A stretch of DNA of 64,000 nucleotides from an uncultured Acetobacteraceae bacterium. GTDB taxonomy: Bacteria; Pseudomonadota; Alphaproteobacteria; Acetobacterales; Acetobacteraceae. The notes below the pieces were generated by a model. The model did not search any database, was not told the origin of the DNA, and worked only from the letters and a program-made list of their open reading frames with translations. The position numbers and the translations under genes are program-made. This document shows positions 36,758 to 45,347 of this stretch, one piece after another; position 1 is the first letter of the stretch, and each line of letters opens with the position of its first letter. Location of the stretch: NCBI GenBank assembly GCA_903924985.1, contig CAIYDT010000247.1:1-64000 (forward strand), written 5' to 3'.

Positions 36758-38029
36758 ATGCGCATCGAGATCATTTGCACCGGCGATGAGGTGCTGACCG
36801 GCAAGATCACCAACACCAACTTCAGCTACATGGCGCAGAAGCTGGAAGACGTCGGCCTGTCCGTCGTCTGGGAAACCACCGTGGGTGACGACCGCGACAC
36901 CTTGCTCGCCGCGTTCAAACTGGCGGGCACGCGGGCCGACGCGGTGATCGTGAACGGCGGCCTCGGCCCGACCGTGGACGATCTGTCGCAGGAAATCGCT
37001 GCCCAGGCCGCCGGGGTCGAACTCACACTGAACCAGGAATGGCTGACCATCATGGAGGCGTTCTTCACCAAGCGCGCCCGCGTCATGCCGCCGAACAACG
37101 TCAAGCAGGCGATGCTGCCCTCAACGGCGGAGATGATCGACAACCCGATCGGCACCGCCTGCGGCTTCGCCGTCGACATCGGCAAGGCGCGCTTCTTCTT
37201 CACCCCCGGCGTGCCGCGCGAGATGCGGCGCATGCTGGAAGAACAAGTGATCCCCCGCATTCTCGCCCGCTCCGGCGCGCCCGCATCGATCTACCTGAAG
37301 CGCTTTCACTCTTACGGCATCGGCGAGTCGCACGCCGATGAGATGCTGAAGGGCGTCGAGGACCTCGATCCCACCGGCGGGGTGAAGCTGGGATTCCGGG
37401 CGCACTACCCGCAGCTTGAAACCAAGCTGACCGTGCGCGGGACCGACATGGACGACGTGCACAGAAAGCTGGCGCCGATCGCCGCCGAGGTGCGCAAGCG
37501 CCTGGGCAACTTCATCATGGCCGAGGATGACCGGACCCTGGAGGGCGTGGTCCTGGCCGAACTGACGGCACAGCAGGGCACGCTGTCAGTGGTGGAAAGC
37601 TTCACCAGCGGTGCCATCGCCGGGCGCTTCGGGCATTTGCTCACCGCCGAACACGTGTTCCGCCGCGGCCTCGTGGTGCGGCATTTCGCCGATCTGCACG
37701 CGGTCTACGGCCTGAAGGATGTCTCCCTGGCTGGTGAGATGACCGAAGATGCCGCCGCCGCCGTGGCCCGAGCGGCGCGCGAGCAAACCGGCGCGACGCA
37801 CGCCTTGGTGTCGCTGATCGACCTCGACCAGGGTGCCGACCGCATCGACTTCGGCGGCACTATCTGGACGGGCATCGCCACCGCCGACGACGTGGTGGTG
37901 CGCCGGTCGCGCATCCTGGGTGGGCGCGAATGGGTCCGGCTGGGAGCGGTCGAAATGGCCCTCGATTGCCTGCGCCGGAAGCTGCAAGGGTTGCCCGTCG
38001 TCGAGAGGATCGACTTCGAGCGGACTTGA
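36758..38029 (+). CDS. cinA: CinA-family protein (MoCF-biosynthesis plus CinA-C domains)
   Basis: A 423-residue two-domain protein. The N-terminal MoCF/MoaB-like domain (1-170) has TGDEVLTGKITNTNFSYMAQ and VNGGLGPTVDDLSQE. The C-terminal CinA/PncC-like domain starts near 265. Its active-site segment reads VVESFTSGAIAGRF in place of the usual AESCTGGxxA, and the following YSNxxK-type segment is replaced by VRHFADL. The NMN-deamidase function may therefore be altered or lost. The ATG at 36758 follows GGGGGGAACC. It sits upstream of an MFS gene on the same strand. Confidence 0.82.
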   Translation: MRIEIICTGDEVLTGKITNTNFSYMAQKLEDVGLSVVWETTVGDDRDTLLAAFKLAGTRADAVIVNGGLGPTVDDLSQEIAAQAAGVELTLNQEWLTIMEAFFTKRARVMPPNNVKQAMLPSTAEMIDNPIGTACGFAVDIGKARFFFTPGVPREMRRMLEEQVIPRILARSGAPASIYLKRFHSYGIGESHADEMLKGVEDLDPTGGVKLGFRAHYPQLETKLTVRGTDMDDVHRKLAPIAAEVRKRLGNFIMAEDDRTLEGVVLAELTAQQGTLSVVESFTSGAIAGRFGHLLTAEHVFRRGLVVRHFADLHAVYGLKDVSLAGEMTEDAAAAVARAAREQTGATHALVSLIDLDQGADRIDFGGTIWTGIATADDVVVRRSRILGGREWVRLGAVEMALDCLRRKLQGLPVVERIDFERT

Positions 38030-38067
38030 GGGGCAGTCATGTCGTCCCACCCCACCCCCCGCGCGTC

Positions 38068-39363
38068 ATGGCCAACCATGACGGTGGGGGCATGGGCATG
38101 ACCCGGGAAATCGACTCCCCCTACGCCTGGTTTCGCCTGGGCATCTGCATGCTGATTTCCACCATCGGTGGGGTCGGCATGTGGTCGGTCGTCGTCTCCC
38201 TTCCGGCCGTCCAGGCCGATTTCGGCATTGCCCGAGGCGCGGCATCGGTGCCTTTCACCCTCACCATGATCGGATTCGGGGTCGGTGGCGTGCTGATGGG
38301 CCGCATCAGCGACAAGATCGGCATCGTCATCCCCGTTGCCATCGGCGGACTGTCCCTGGCCATCGGCTACGCCGCCGCCGCCTTCACGCATGACGTCTGG
38401 ACCTTCGGCATCCCCTACGCCCTGTTTGCCGGCATGCTCGGCACCGGCGCCAGTTTCGCGCCCCTGATGGCCGACATCTCGCACTGGTTCGAGAAGCGGC
38501 GCGGCCTCGCGGTATCCCTCTGCGCCTCCGGCAATTATCTCTCCGGGGCTATCTGGCCAACGGTGGTGGAGCACCTGATCCGCGATTACGGCTGGCGGCA
38601 CACCTATATCGGCATCGGCCTGTTCTGCGCCGCTACGATGATCCCCCTGGCGCTGCTGCTGCGCGCGCCCGCGCCCGTTCACAAAATCGGCATCGTCGCC
38701 GCGCCCTCGGGCAACATGGGCACGATGGGATTATCGCCGAAGATGTTGCAAACCCTGCTCGCCGTAGCCGGCCTCGCCTGCTGCGTCGCGATGTCCATGC
38801 CTCAGGTGCATATCGTCGCCTACTGCGGCGACCTTGGCTACGGAGTCGCCCGGGGTGCCGAAATGCTGGCGCTGATGCTCGGCTGCGGCATTATCAGCCG
38901 CATCGCCTCTGGTTTCGTGGCGGACCGGATCGGCGGTATGAAAACGATGTTGATCGGTTCCGTTATGCAAATGACGGCATTATCGCTGTACTTGACGATG
39001 AACGGCTTGGCTTCGCTATACGTTATTTCCGCGCTGTTCGGCCTGTTTCAGGGCGGATTGGTGCCAAGTTATGCGATCGTCATACGGGAGTGTTTTTCGG
39101 CCAAGGAAGCCGGAACTCGTGTCGGAGTTGTCATGATGATGACCTTGCTCGGCATGGCGCTGGGGGGCTGGATGTCGGGGGTCATCTTCGACGCCACGGG
39201 ATCGTACCGAGCGGCCTTCGCGAACGGGGTGGTGTGGAACGCGGCGAACGCGGCTATCGTGTTGTTTTTATTGGTTCGCCGGGGCCGGTTCGTCGGCCGC
39301 CGAGCAACATTGCGTGAGGAAACGGGTATCCCCAACTTAGGGCATTCCAAACTGGTTCGGTAA
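38068..39363 (+). CDS. MFS transporter (monocarboxylate/oxalate-formate type)
   Basis: A 431-residue protein with 12 predicted helices. The SLPAVQADFGIARGAASVPFT region after helix 1, the loop MGRISDKIGI and the long central loop fit the MFS subfamily of oxalate/formate and monocarboxylate transporters. Substrate unknown. ATG codons at 38092 and 38098 (MTREIDSPYAW) are also possible starts and have a better ribosome site (GGTGGGGG). It begins about 40 bp after cinA and may be co-transcribed. Confidence 0.85.
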   Translation: MANHDGGGMGMTREIDSPYAWFRLGICMLISTIGGVGMWSVVVSLPAVQADFGIARGAASVPFTLTMIGFGVGGVLMGRISDKIGIVIPVAIGGLSLAIGYAAAAFTHDVWTFGIPYALFAGMLGTGASFAPLMADISHWFEKRRGLAVSLCASGNYLSGAIWPTVVEHLIRDYGWRHTYIGIGLFCAATMIPLALLLRAPAPVHKIGIVAAPSGNMGTMGLSPKMLQTLLAVAGLACCVAMSMPQVHIVAYCGDLGYGVARGAEMLALMLGCGIISRIASGFVADRIGGMKTMLIGSVMQMTALSLYLTMNGLASLYVISALFGLFQGGLVPSYAIVIRECFSAKEAGTRVGVVMMMTLLGMALGGWMSGVIFDATGSYRAAFANGVVWNAANAAIVLFLLVRRGRFVGRRATLREETGIPNLGHSKLVR

Positions 39364-39518
39364 CTCGTAGGACGAAAGGCGTGCTGGCTCGGGGTCGGCG
39401 GCGATGGAGGCGGTCGTGGGTTCTGGTTTGCCGCGGCAGGCAATGCCTCTGGCCCGCGCGGGGTGACAGAGGCGCGTTTCCGTGCCTAACCTGGGGGCCA
39501 GAACAACGGAATCCACGC

Positions 39519-40469
39519 ATGTACCTCAACACCTTCGCCCAGGGCAGCGAACCGCTGGACATGACCGGTTCGGAGGAGTTCCGCAGCCTGCTGGCCAGCG
39601 CCACGGACCTCGGCATCCCGCATGCGCCTTCGGTGCCGTACCGATCCTGCAATATCGTGCTGCGCCAACAGCGTTTTCACTTTCTGGAGTGGGGCGCGCC
39701 AGACGCGCCGCCCGTGGTGCTGCTGCATGGCGGGCATCAGTCGGCGCATTCGTGGGATCTGGTGAGCCTGCATTTGGCGCGGAGATACCGCGTTCTCGCG
39801 CTGGATCAGCGCGGCCACGGCGACAGCGAGTGGTCGCGCGACGTGAGTTACTCCAACTACGAAATGTCGCTGGACGCCGAGGCGTTCATCGCCGCGATGC
39901 GCCTGCACAAGCCGCTATTGATGGGTCATTCCATGGGCGGGCGCAATTCGATGCTGATGACCAAGCGCGACCCGTCGAGGCTGCGGGCGCTGGTCCTGGT
40001 CGATATCGGGCCGGAGCTATCAGGCCGCGGGCGAGAGGTGATTGCCGGCTTCGTGAATGCCAATGAGGAATTCGATAACCTCGAACATTTCGTTGCCAAC
40101 GTGCGTAAATACGACCCCTACCGGTCGCGCGAGCACATCGAGCGCACGGTGAAATACAACATGCTGGAACGGGCCGACGGCAAATACGTCAGCAAGTGCG
40201 ACAGCAACCCCCGGCGGCTGGGCATCGTGCGCGGGCAGGGGCCGCTGGAGAACATTACGTTGCAGGAGGCCGGGGCGTTCGATCTGCCGGTGATGATCGT
40301 GCGCGGCGCGAATTCAAACATTCTGACGGCGGATGCGGCCGAGCGGTTCCGCGACGCGCTGCCGCACGGCATGCTGGTGACGGTGCCGGATTGCGGCCAC
40401 AACGTGCATGGTCAGAACACGAAGGGGTTTATCGCGGGGATCGAGGGGTTTTTGGCGGCGAACTCGTAG
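39519..40469 (+). CDS. Alpha/beta-hydrolase
   Basis: A 316-residue alpha/beta-fold hydrolase. The oxyanion HGGHQSAHSWD, the LDQRGHGDSEW strand-turn, the nucleophile elbow MGHSMGGRN (Ser) and the C-terminal catalytic His in DCGHNVHGQN are all in order, and an Asp in VDIGPELSG-type loops precedes the cap. It should hydrolyse an ester, lactone or C-C bond; the substrate cannot be named. An upstream reading-frame extension has no ribosome site. Convergent with purB, 3 bp apart. Confidence 0.87.
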   Translation: MYLNTFAQGSEPLDMTGSEEFRSLLASATDLGIPHAPSVPYRSCNIVLRQQRFHFLEWGAPDAPPVVLLHGGHQSAHSWDLVSLHLARRYRVLALDQRGHGDSEWSRDVSYSNYEMSLDAEAFIAAMRLHKPLLMGHSMGGRNSMLMTKRDPSRLRALVLVDIGPELSGRGREVIAGFVNANEEFDNLEHFVANVRKYDPYRSREHIERTVKYNMLERADGKYVSKCDSNPRRLGIVRGQGPLENITLQEAGAFDLPVMIVRGANSNILTADAAERFRDALPHGMLVTVPDCGHNVHGQNTKGFIAGIEGFLAANS

Positions 40470-40472
40470 ATA

Positions 40473-41810
40473 CTACGCCCGCCCAAAAACCCGCTCAAAA
40501 ATCCGGTCGACCGACCGCAAGTGGATCGCCGGGTCCATCGCGGCGTCCAGCACAGCGGCCGGCACGCGCTTCGAAACCTCCTGGTCGGCTTCCAGGTTCT
40601 GCCGGAAGCTCCGCCCTTCCGGCGTGCCCAACTTCGTCCAGGTCTCCATCGCGCAGGCTTGCACGATGCGGTAGGCATCTTCGCGGGAGATGCCGGACCG
40701 GGTTAACGCCAGCAGTACTTCGCCGGAGTGCACCACACCACCCAGGCTTTCCAGATTGGCCAGCATGCGGTCGGGGTAAATCACCAGCCGTTCCATCATC
40801 CCCGCCAGCCGCATCAACGCGAAGTCCAGCGCCAGCGTGGTATCCGGCCCGATGACGCGTTCGACGGAGGAGTGGCTGATATCCCGCTCGTGCCAAAGCG
40901 TTACATTTTCCAATGCCGGCACCACGGCGGCGCGCACGATGCGGGCCAGGCCGGTCAGGTTTTCGCTCAACACAGGGTTCCGCTTGTGCGGCATCGCCGA
41001 GGAACCCTTTTGTCCCGCGTGGAAGAATTCTTCGGCCTCCCGCACTTCGCTGCGCTGGAGGTGCCGCACCTCGGTGGCCAGCCGTTCGACGCCGCTGGCA
41101 ATCACCCCCAGCGTGCAGAAGAACGCCGCGTGCCGGTCGCGCGGGATCACCTGGGTGGAGACGGTCTCGGCGGTCAGCCCAAGCCGCAGGGCGACATATT
41201 CCTCAACCTCGGGGTCCAGATGCGCGAAGGTGCCAACCGCGCCGGAGATCGCCACGGTGGCGATTTCGGCGCGCGCATGCACCAGCCGGTCTCGGTTGCG
41301 GGCAAATTCGGCGTAGTGGCCGGCGAGCTTGATCCCGAACGTGGTGGGTTCGGCGTGGATGCCATGGCTGCGCCCGATGGTCAGGGTGTTCTTGTGCTCC
41401 AGCGCGCGCGTCTTCAGCGCCGCCATCACCGCATCGATGTCCTTCAGCAGCAGATCGGCGGCCTGCGTCATCTGAACGGCCAGGCAAGTGTCCAGCACGT
41501 CGGAGCTGGTCATGCCCTGATGCACGAAGCGGCTGTCAGGGCCGATTCCCTCGGCCAGCCAGGTCAGGAAGGCGATGATGTCGTGGCGCGTTTCCCGCTC
41601 GATCTCATCGATGCGGTCCAGGTCGGCCTGGGTGATATGCGCGACCTTGGCGTTCCCCTTTTCGCGGATATTGCGCGCGGCTTCCTCGGGGATGGCGCCC
41701 ATGCGGGCCATGCCCTCGGCGGCCAGGGCCTCGATCTCGAACCAGATGCGGAAGCGGTTCTCGGGCGCCCAGATCGCGGCCATTTCGGGACGGGTGTAAC
41801 GCGGGACCAT
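40473..41810 (-). CDS. purB: Adenylosuccinate lyase
   Basis: A 445-residue fumarase/aspartase-superfamily enzyme. The superfamily signature SSAMPHKRNPVLSENL contains the catalytic Ser loop, and HQGMTSSDVLDT and RSHGIHAEPT supply the other active-site segments. It acts twice in purine synthesis (SAICAR to AICAR, adenylosuccinate to AMP). It starts MVPRYTRPEMAAIWAPENRF, the usual bacterial PurB N-terminus. It stands alone on this strand. Confidence 0.94.
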   Translation of the reverse strand: MVPRYTRPEMAAIWAPENRFRIWFEIEALAAEGMARMGAIPEEAARNIREKGNAKVAHITQADLDRIDEIERETRHDIIAFLTWLAEGIGPDSRFVHQGMTSSDVLDTCLAVQMTQAADLLLKDIDAVMAALKTRALEHKNTLTIGRSHGIHAEPTTFGIKLAGHYAEFARNRDRLVHARAEIATVAISGAVGTFAHLDPEVEEYVALRLGLTAETVSTQVIPRDRHAAFFCTLGVIASGVERLATEVRHLQRSEVREAEEFFHAGQKGSSAMPHKRNPVLSENLTGLARIVRAAVVPALENVTLWHERDISHSSVERVIGPDTTLALDFALMRLAGMMERLVIYPDRMLANLESLGGVVHSGEVLLALTRSGISREDAYRIVQACAMETWTKLGTPEGRSFRQNLEADQEVSKRVPAAVLDAAMDPAIHLRSVDRIFERVFGRA

Positions 41811-41887
41811 GGCGGCGCTTTCCTATGACAACGGCGGGCTTCTGGACCCGCCGGCCCCGTCTTGCAAGCAGAGTTAGGCAAGTCGTT

Positions 41888-42178
41888 TCAGGAACCCAGC
41901 ACCGCCGCGCGCAGCATGTCGTTGGCGCGCGTCTGCCAGCCAGGGCCGGAGGCACGCAGGCGTTCCAGCACCTCGCGTTCGATGCGCAGGGATACGAGTT
42001 CCTTGGTCGGCTTCTTTTGCGGCCCCCGCGACCGGCGCCACGCGGCGACCAGGTCGGGCGCGATTTCAGCGGCGGGGCGGGCTCGTGCGAAGTCTTCCGC
42101 GGTCCATTCCGGGTTGTCAGGGTCCCGCGCGATGCCGGCCTGGATGGCGGCTTCCTTTTCAGCGGAATGCGGCTTCAT
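41888..42178 (-). CDS. brnA: BrnA-type antitoxin
   Basis: A 96-residue protein ending in KELVSLRIEREVLERLRASG and WQTRANDMLRAAV, the ribbon-helix-helix DNA-binding domain of BrnA antitoxins. The N-terminal DPDNPEWTAEDFARARPA element is also typical and would contact the toxin. Its start overlaps the brnT gene by 20 nt, giving the toxin-first order characteristic of brnTA. The ribbon-helix-helix domain implies autoregulation of the operon. Confidence 0.9.
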   Translation of the reverse strand: MKPHSAEKEAAIQAGIARDPDNPEWTAEDFARARPAAEIAPDLVAAWRRSRGPQKKPTKELVSLRIEREVLERLRASGPGWQTRANDMLRAAVLGS

Positions 42179-42434
42179 AAAACGCCCTTTCCTTGATGCT
42201 CGCCAATCTGGCGCTAATCACTCGTGTCGCCCGATCCCGGTTGGTGTAAACGATGACGACCACCACGCACGTGCCAAGAACCCCGATTGCCCGCCAGCGC
42301 TGTTCGCCGTAGTCGCGGCGTTTATCCCCCTGGATCAGCGCCGAGTCCCAGTCGAACGACCGGACATCTTCGAAGTCCACGCCGTGCTTGATCAGATTGC
42401 TGGCCCGCTTGGCCTCGTTCCATTCGTAGATCAC
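42159..42434 (-). CDS. brnT: BrnT-type ribonuclease toxin
   Basis: A 91-residue RelE-fold toxin. VIYEWNEAKRASNLIKHGVDF is the standard BrnT opening, followed by GDKRRDYGEQRWRAIGVLG and the C-terminal TRVISARLASIKERAFYE. I chose GTG at 42434 because family members begin here. A TTG at 42461 is in frame and would add nine residues. The toxin gene precedes and overlaps the antitoxin gene, as usual for brnTA. Confidence 0.88.
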   Translation of the reverse strand: MIYEWNEAKRASNLIKHGVDFEDVRSFDWDSALIQGDKRRDYGEQRWRAIGVLGTCVVVVIVYTNRDRATRVISARLASIKERAFYEAAFR

Positions 42435-42581
42435 CTGCCGACCAACAGAATATAGATACAATTAGCCTGACCGCGCAAGCGAATTCGCGCGCGCCAAATC
42501 GATTGTGCCGACGAAGTGTTGAGGAATGGTTAACGGCGGCCGAGAAAATCAGGCCGCGAGACGTGGCTCGGCGCTGGTCCG

Positions 42582-42755
42582 ATGCAGGCGGTAGGACATC
42601 CCCCCGTCGACAGCGATGTCGAGGATCGCCGGTTGGTCGCCGGTTTCGACGGGCAGGTCAGATCGGTCGATACGCCGGAACCAGCCAGCATTGTCTCGTT
42701 TGGTGCCGGCCTGTTTGGGCTCATCCTGGTGCGCCGGCGGTGTGACTGCGCCTGA
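42582..42755 (+). pseudogene. PEP-CTERM sorting-signal fragment
   Basis: A 57-codon frame whose last part reads VDTPEPASIVSFGAGLFGLI followed by LVRRRCDCA. The PEPAS motif, one membrane helix and an Arg cluster are the PEP-CTERM surface-sorting signal recognised by exosortase. There is no signal peptide or body domain upstream, so this is most likely the surviving tail of a larger exported protein. The remaining 42462-42829 gap holds only the tetR control region. Confidence 0.6.
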
Positions 42756-42800
42756 CGCCACCGTATGACCGCGGCTCATGAGTACTTGCCGCTCTTGATT

Positions 42801-42814
42801 ACCGGCCAGCCGGT
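42801..42814. promoter_or_regulatory. Palindrome ACCGGC-CA-GCCGGT, candidate TetR operator
   Basis: A perfect 6-2-6 inverted repeat ends 15 bp before the tetR ATG. Position and symmetry fit an autoregulatory operator for the first gene of the efflux operon. This is inference from position. Confidence 0.5.
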
Positions 42815-42829
42815 CATTAATTGTCCCGC

Positions 42830-43459
42830 ATGCAGGCCACAGGTTCCCAACCCAGACGCCGCCGCAAGGACGCCCGTCCCAGCGAAATAGCCGACGCCGC
42901 TCTGGCTTTGTTCAGTGAGCGCGGATTCGCCGCGACCCGGCTGGAGGATGTTGCTCTGAGAGCGGGCGTGAGTAAGGGCACCCTCTACCTCTACTTTCCG
43001 ACCAAGGAAGACCTGTTCCGAGCGGTTCTTCGCCAAGGCTTGCTGCCCAATCTGGAAGCTATGGAGCAAGCGGTAGCCGCCCATCATGGATCGACCCCCG
43101 ATCTGCTGCGCCAGATCGCGACGCATTTGCTGGTCGTGCTGGACACCGATCTGACTGCGATCCCCAAGCTCGTTCTCGCCGAATCCGGCAATTTTCCCGC
43201 CATCGCCCGTCTTTACGCGGATGAGGTGGTGAAGCGCGCGATGGCGTTGCTGACCGGTATTCTGCGGCGCGGTATCGAACGGGGGGAACTGCGTCCGGTC
43301 GATCCGCAATCGGCGATCCCGTCCTTTATCGGCCCCTTCCTGATGATGGCGCTGTGGAAGCACTCCCTCGGGCAGCATACCGAAATCGCATTGAACCCCA
43401 AGGCCGTGATGGAAACCCATATGGATTTGCTGCTGCACGGTCTGGAGTCACGGTCATGA
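42830..43459 (+). CDS. TetR/AcrR-family regulator
   Basis: A 209-residue repressor. The N-terminal helix-turn-helix includes IADAALALFSERGFAATRLE and VALRAGVSKGTLYLYFPTKE, a classic TetR domain. The C-terminal ligand domain has the AcrR-type layout. It heads an operon with an HlyD-like protein, an ABC ATPase and a permease, and probably represses it until an exported compound binds. The ATG at 42830 is preferred to a TTG three codons upstream. Its stop overlaps the next start (ATGA). Confidence 0.92.
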   Translation: MQATGSQPRRRRKDARPSEIADAALALFSERGFAATRLEDVALRAGVSKGTLYLYFPTKEDLFRAVLRQGLLPNLEAMEQAVAAHHGSTPDLLRQIATHLLVVLDTDLTAIPKLVLAESGNFPAIARLYADEVVKRAMALLTGILRRGIERGELRPVDPQSAIPSFIGPFLMMALWKHSLGQHTEIALNPKAVMETHMDLLLHGLESRS

Positions 43460-44430
43460 AGATCGGTGCCATTCTGGCGGGACTGGTGTTGCTGATCGCC
43501 GCTGGTGCCGCCTGGTGGTGGTTTCCGCGGACGCCGGCGCCCAACACCTGGCAGGGCTACGTCGACGCGGAGTTCGTGCGCATCGGACCGCCGCTGCAAG
43601 GCCTGTTGACCCAGGTTCCGGTTAAGGCCGGCGATACCGTCAAAGCCGGGCAACTGCTGTTCGCGCAGGACGACGCCAACGATGCTGCGTCCCGTGACGA
43701 AATCGCCGCCCGCGTGACCGAGGGGGAGGCGCGTCTGGCCAATCTGCAAGCCGCCGGCCGCGACACCGAGATCGCCCAGGCCGAAGCCACCCTCGCCGAT
43801 AATAAGGCGAGCCTTCAGCGCGTCGCGAAGGACCTGGCGCGTGCCGAGACATTGGTGAAAACCCAGTCCGTCAGCGTGCAACTGCGGGATCAGGTGCGCG
43901 CGGACATGCTGTCGGCGGCCGCCAAAGTGCAGGCGGCCGAGGCGGCGCTGGCTCTCAAACGGTCCCCCACTGGGCGGGAGCAGGAAATCGGGGCGCAAAT
44001 CGCCGTGCTGGCGGCAAATCGGGCACAACTGGCGCAGGCAACATGGCGGCTGGCACAGCGGCGGATGGTTGCTCCTGCCGGGGGGCTGATCTCCGATATC
44101 TACGCCCGCCCGGGCGAGACCCCGAACGCCGGCGTACCCGTTGTGTCGCTGCTGCCGCCGGAAAATGTGCTGATCCGATTCTTTGCGCCGGAAACCGTGC
44201 TGCCTTTGTTGCACAGCGGTGTTCGGATCGGCGTGACCTGCGACGCCTGCCCCGTGGGGCTAACGGCCACCGTGTCGTTCGTTTCGCCACGCGCGGAATA
44301 CACCCCGCCAGTCATCTACAGCGAGGTCACGCGCAGCAAGCTGGTTTACATGGTCGAGGCCCGCCCCACGCCGCCCGACTTCGCGGTGTTAAAACCGGGC
44401 CAGCCGGTTACCGTCCAAATTCTGCCATGA
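43456..44430 (+). CDS. HlyD/YbhG-type membrane-fusion protein
   Basis: A 324-residue periplasmic adaptor with one N-terminal membrane helix (about 4-22). A lipoyl-like half (YVDAEFVRIGPPLQGLLTQV), a long coiled-coil hairpin (about 75-185, Ala/Gln/Glu-rich) and a closing beta domain follow. It should link the ABC permease to an outer-membrane channel, as in the YbhGFSR-type systems. It overlaps both neighbouring genes by 4 nt. Confidence 0.9.
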   Translation: MKIGAILAGLVLLIAAGAAWWWFPRTPAPNTWQGYVDAEFVRIGPPLQGLLTQVPVKAGDTVKAGQLLFAQDDANDAASRDEIAARVTEGEARLANLQAAGRDTEIAQAEATLADNKASLQRVAKDLARAETLVKTQSVSVQLRDQVRADMLSAAAKVQAAEAALALKRSPTGREQEIGAQIAVLAANRAQLAQATWRLAQRRMVAPAGGLISDIYARPGETPNAGVPVVSLLPPENVLIRFFAPETVLPLLHSGVRIGVTCDACPVGLTATVSFVSPRAEYTPPVIYSEVTRSKLVYMVEARPTPPDFAVLKPGQPVTVQILP

Positions 44431-45347
44431 GCCCGCTCGCCATCGACGTGCATGGGCTGTGCAAGCGCTTCGGCACGCGGCAGGTCGTCTCGGGTCTGGA
44501 TTTGCAGGTGCCGGAGGGGGAGATTTGCGGCTTCCTCGGCGGCAACGGCAGCGGCAAGACCACCACCATCCGCATGCTGTGCGGGCTGTTGAAGCCGGAT
44601 GCCGGCGGCGGCACCTGCCTCGGGTTGGACGTTATCGGCCAGAGCGCGGAGATACGCTTACAGGTCGGCTACATGACCCAGCGTTTCAGCTTTTATGGCG
44701 ACCTGACGGTCGAAGAAAACCTCGACTTCGTTGCTCGTCTCTATCAACTTCCGGATCGCACCAAAATCGTCGCCGATACCATGGAGCGGATGGAACTGAG
44801 CAACCGAGCGGATCAATTCGCCGGGAATTTGTCCGGTGGGTGGAAGCAGCGCATGGCGCTCGCCGCCTGTGTCATGCACCGGCCGAAACTTCTGCTGCTG
44901 GATGAACCCACAGCCGGCGTGGACGCCAAGGCCCGCCGCGAATTCTGGGACCTGATCAACGACATGGCGGGGGAGGGGATGACGGTGCTCGTCTCCACCC
45001 ACTATATGGACGAAGCCGAACGCTGCAAACGGGTGGTGTATTTGTCCGGCGGCAAGCTGATCGTGCAGGGCACCGCCGAGGACGTGGTGCGCGATGCCAA
45101 GCTGATCGTTTTCGAACTGACCGGTAACGGGATCGACAAAATATCGAAAAAACTGCGTGGTGCGAAGGGTGTAGAAAGCGCCACCATCTTCGGTCAGGCG
45201 CTGCGGGTGGTCGGGCTGGACCGAGCGGCGCTGGAGGGATCGATCGCCGCGCAAGGAAAACAGGCGGGTATTGTCACCGAGGAGGTGCCGGCCCGCCTCG
45301 ACGATGTCTTCATCCACCTGCTGCAGGATCAGGAGGAGACGCGATGA
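44427..45347 (+). CDS. ABC exporter ATPase (YbhF/CcmA type)
   Basis: A 306-residue ATPase. Walker A is GGNGSGKTT, the signature reads LSGGWKQR, Walker B is LLLLDEP and the switch His is in VSTHYMDEAERC. The C-terminal 80 residues form the regulatory beta domain seen in drug-type exporters. Only one nucleotide-binding domain is present, so two copies must pair. The start codon overlaps the hlyD-type stop (ATGA). Confidence 0.92.
   Translation: MSPLAIDVHGLCKRFGTRQVVSGLDLQVPEGEICGFLGGNGSGKTTTIRMLCGLLKPDAGGGTCLGLDVIGQSAEIRLQVGYMTQRFSFYGDLTVEENLDFVARLYQLPDRTKIVADTMERMELSNRADQFAGNLSGGWKQRMALAACVMHRPKLLLLDEPTAGVDAKARREFWDLINDMAGEGMTVLVSTHYMDEAERCKRVVYLSGGKLIVQGTAEDVVRDAKLIVFELTGNGIDKISKKLRGAKGVESATIFGQALRVVGLDRAALEGSIAAQGKQAGIVTEEVPARLDDVFIHLLQDQEETR

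Noticed and set aside
42503-42745. An 80-codon plus-strand frame in the brnT-tetR gap
   Set aside because: No family resemblance and no ribosome site; the neighbouring frame carries the recognisable PEP-CTERM tail instead.
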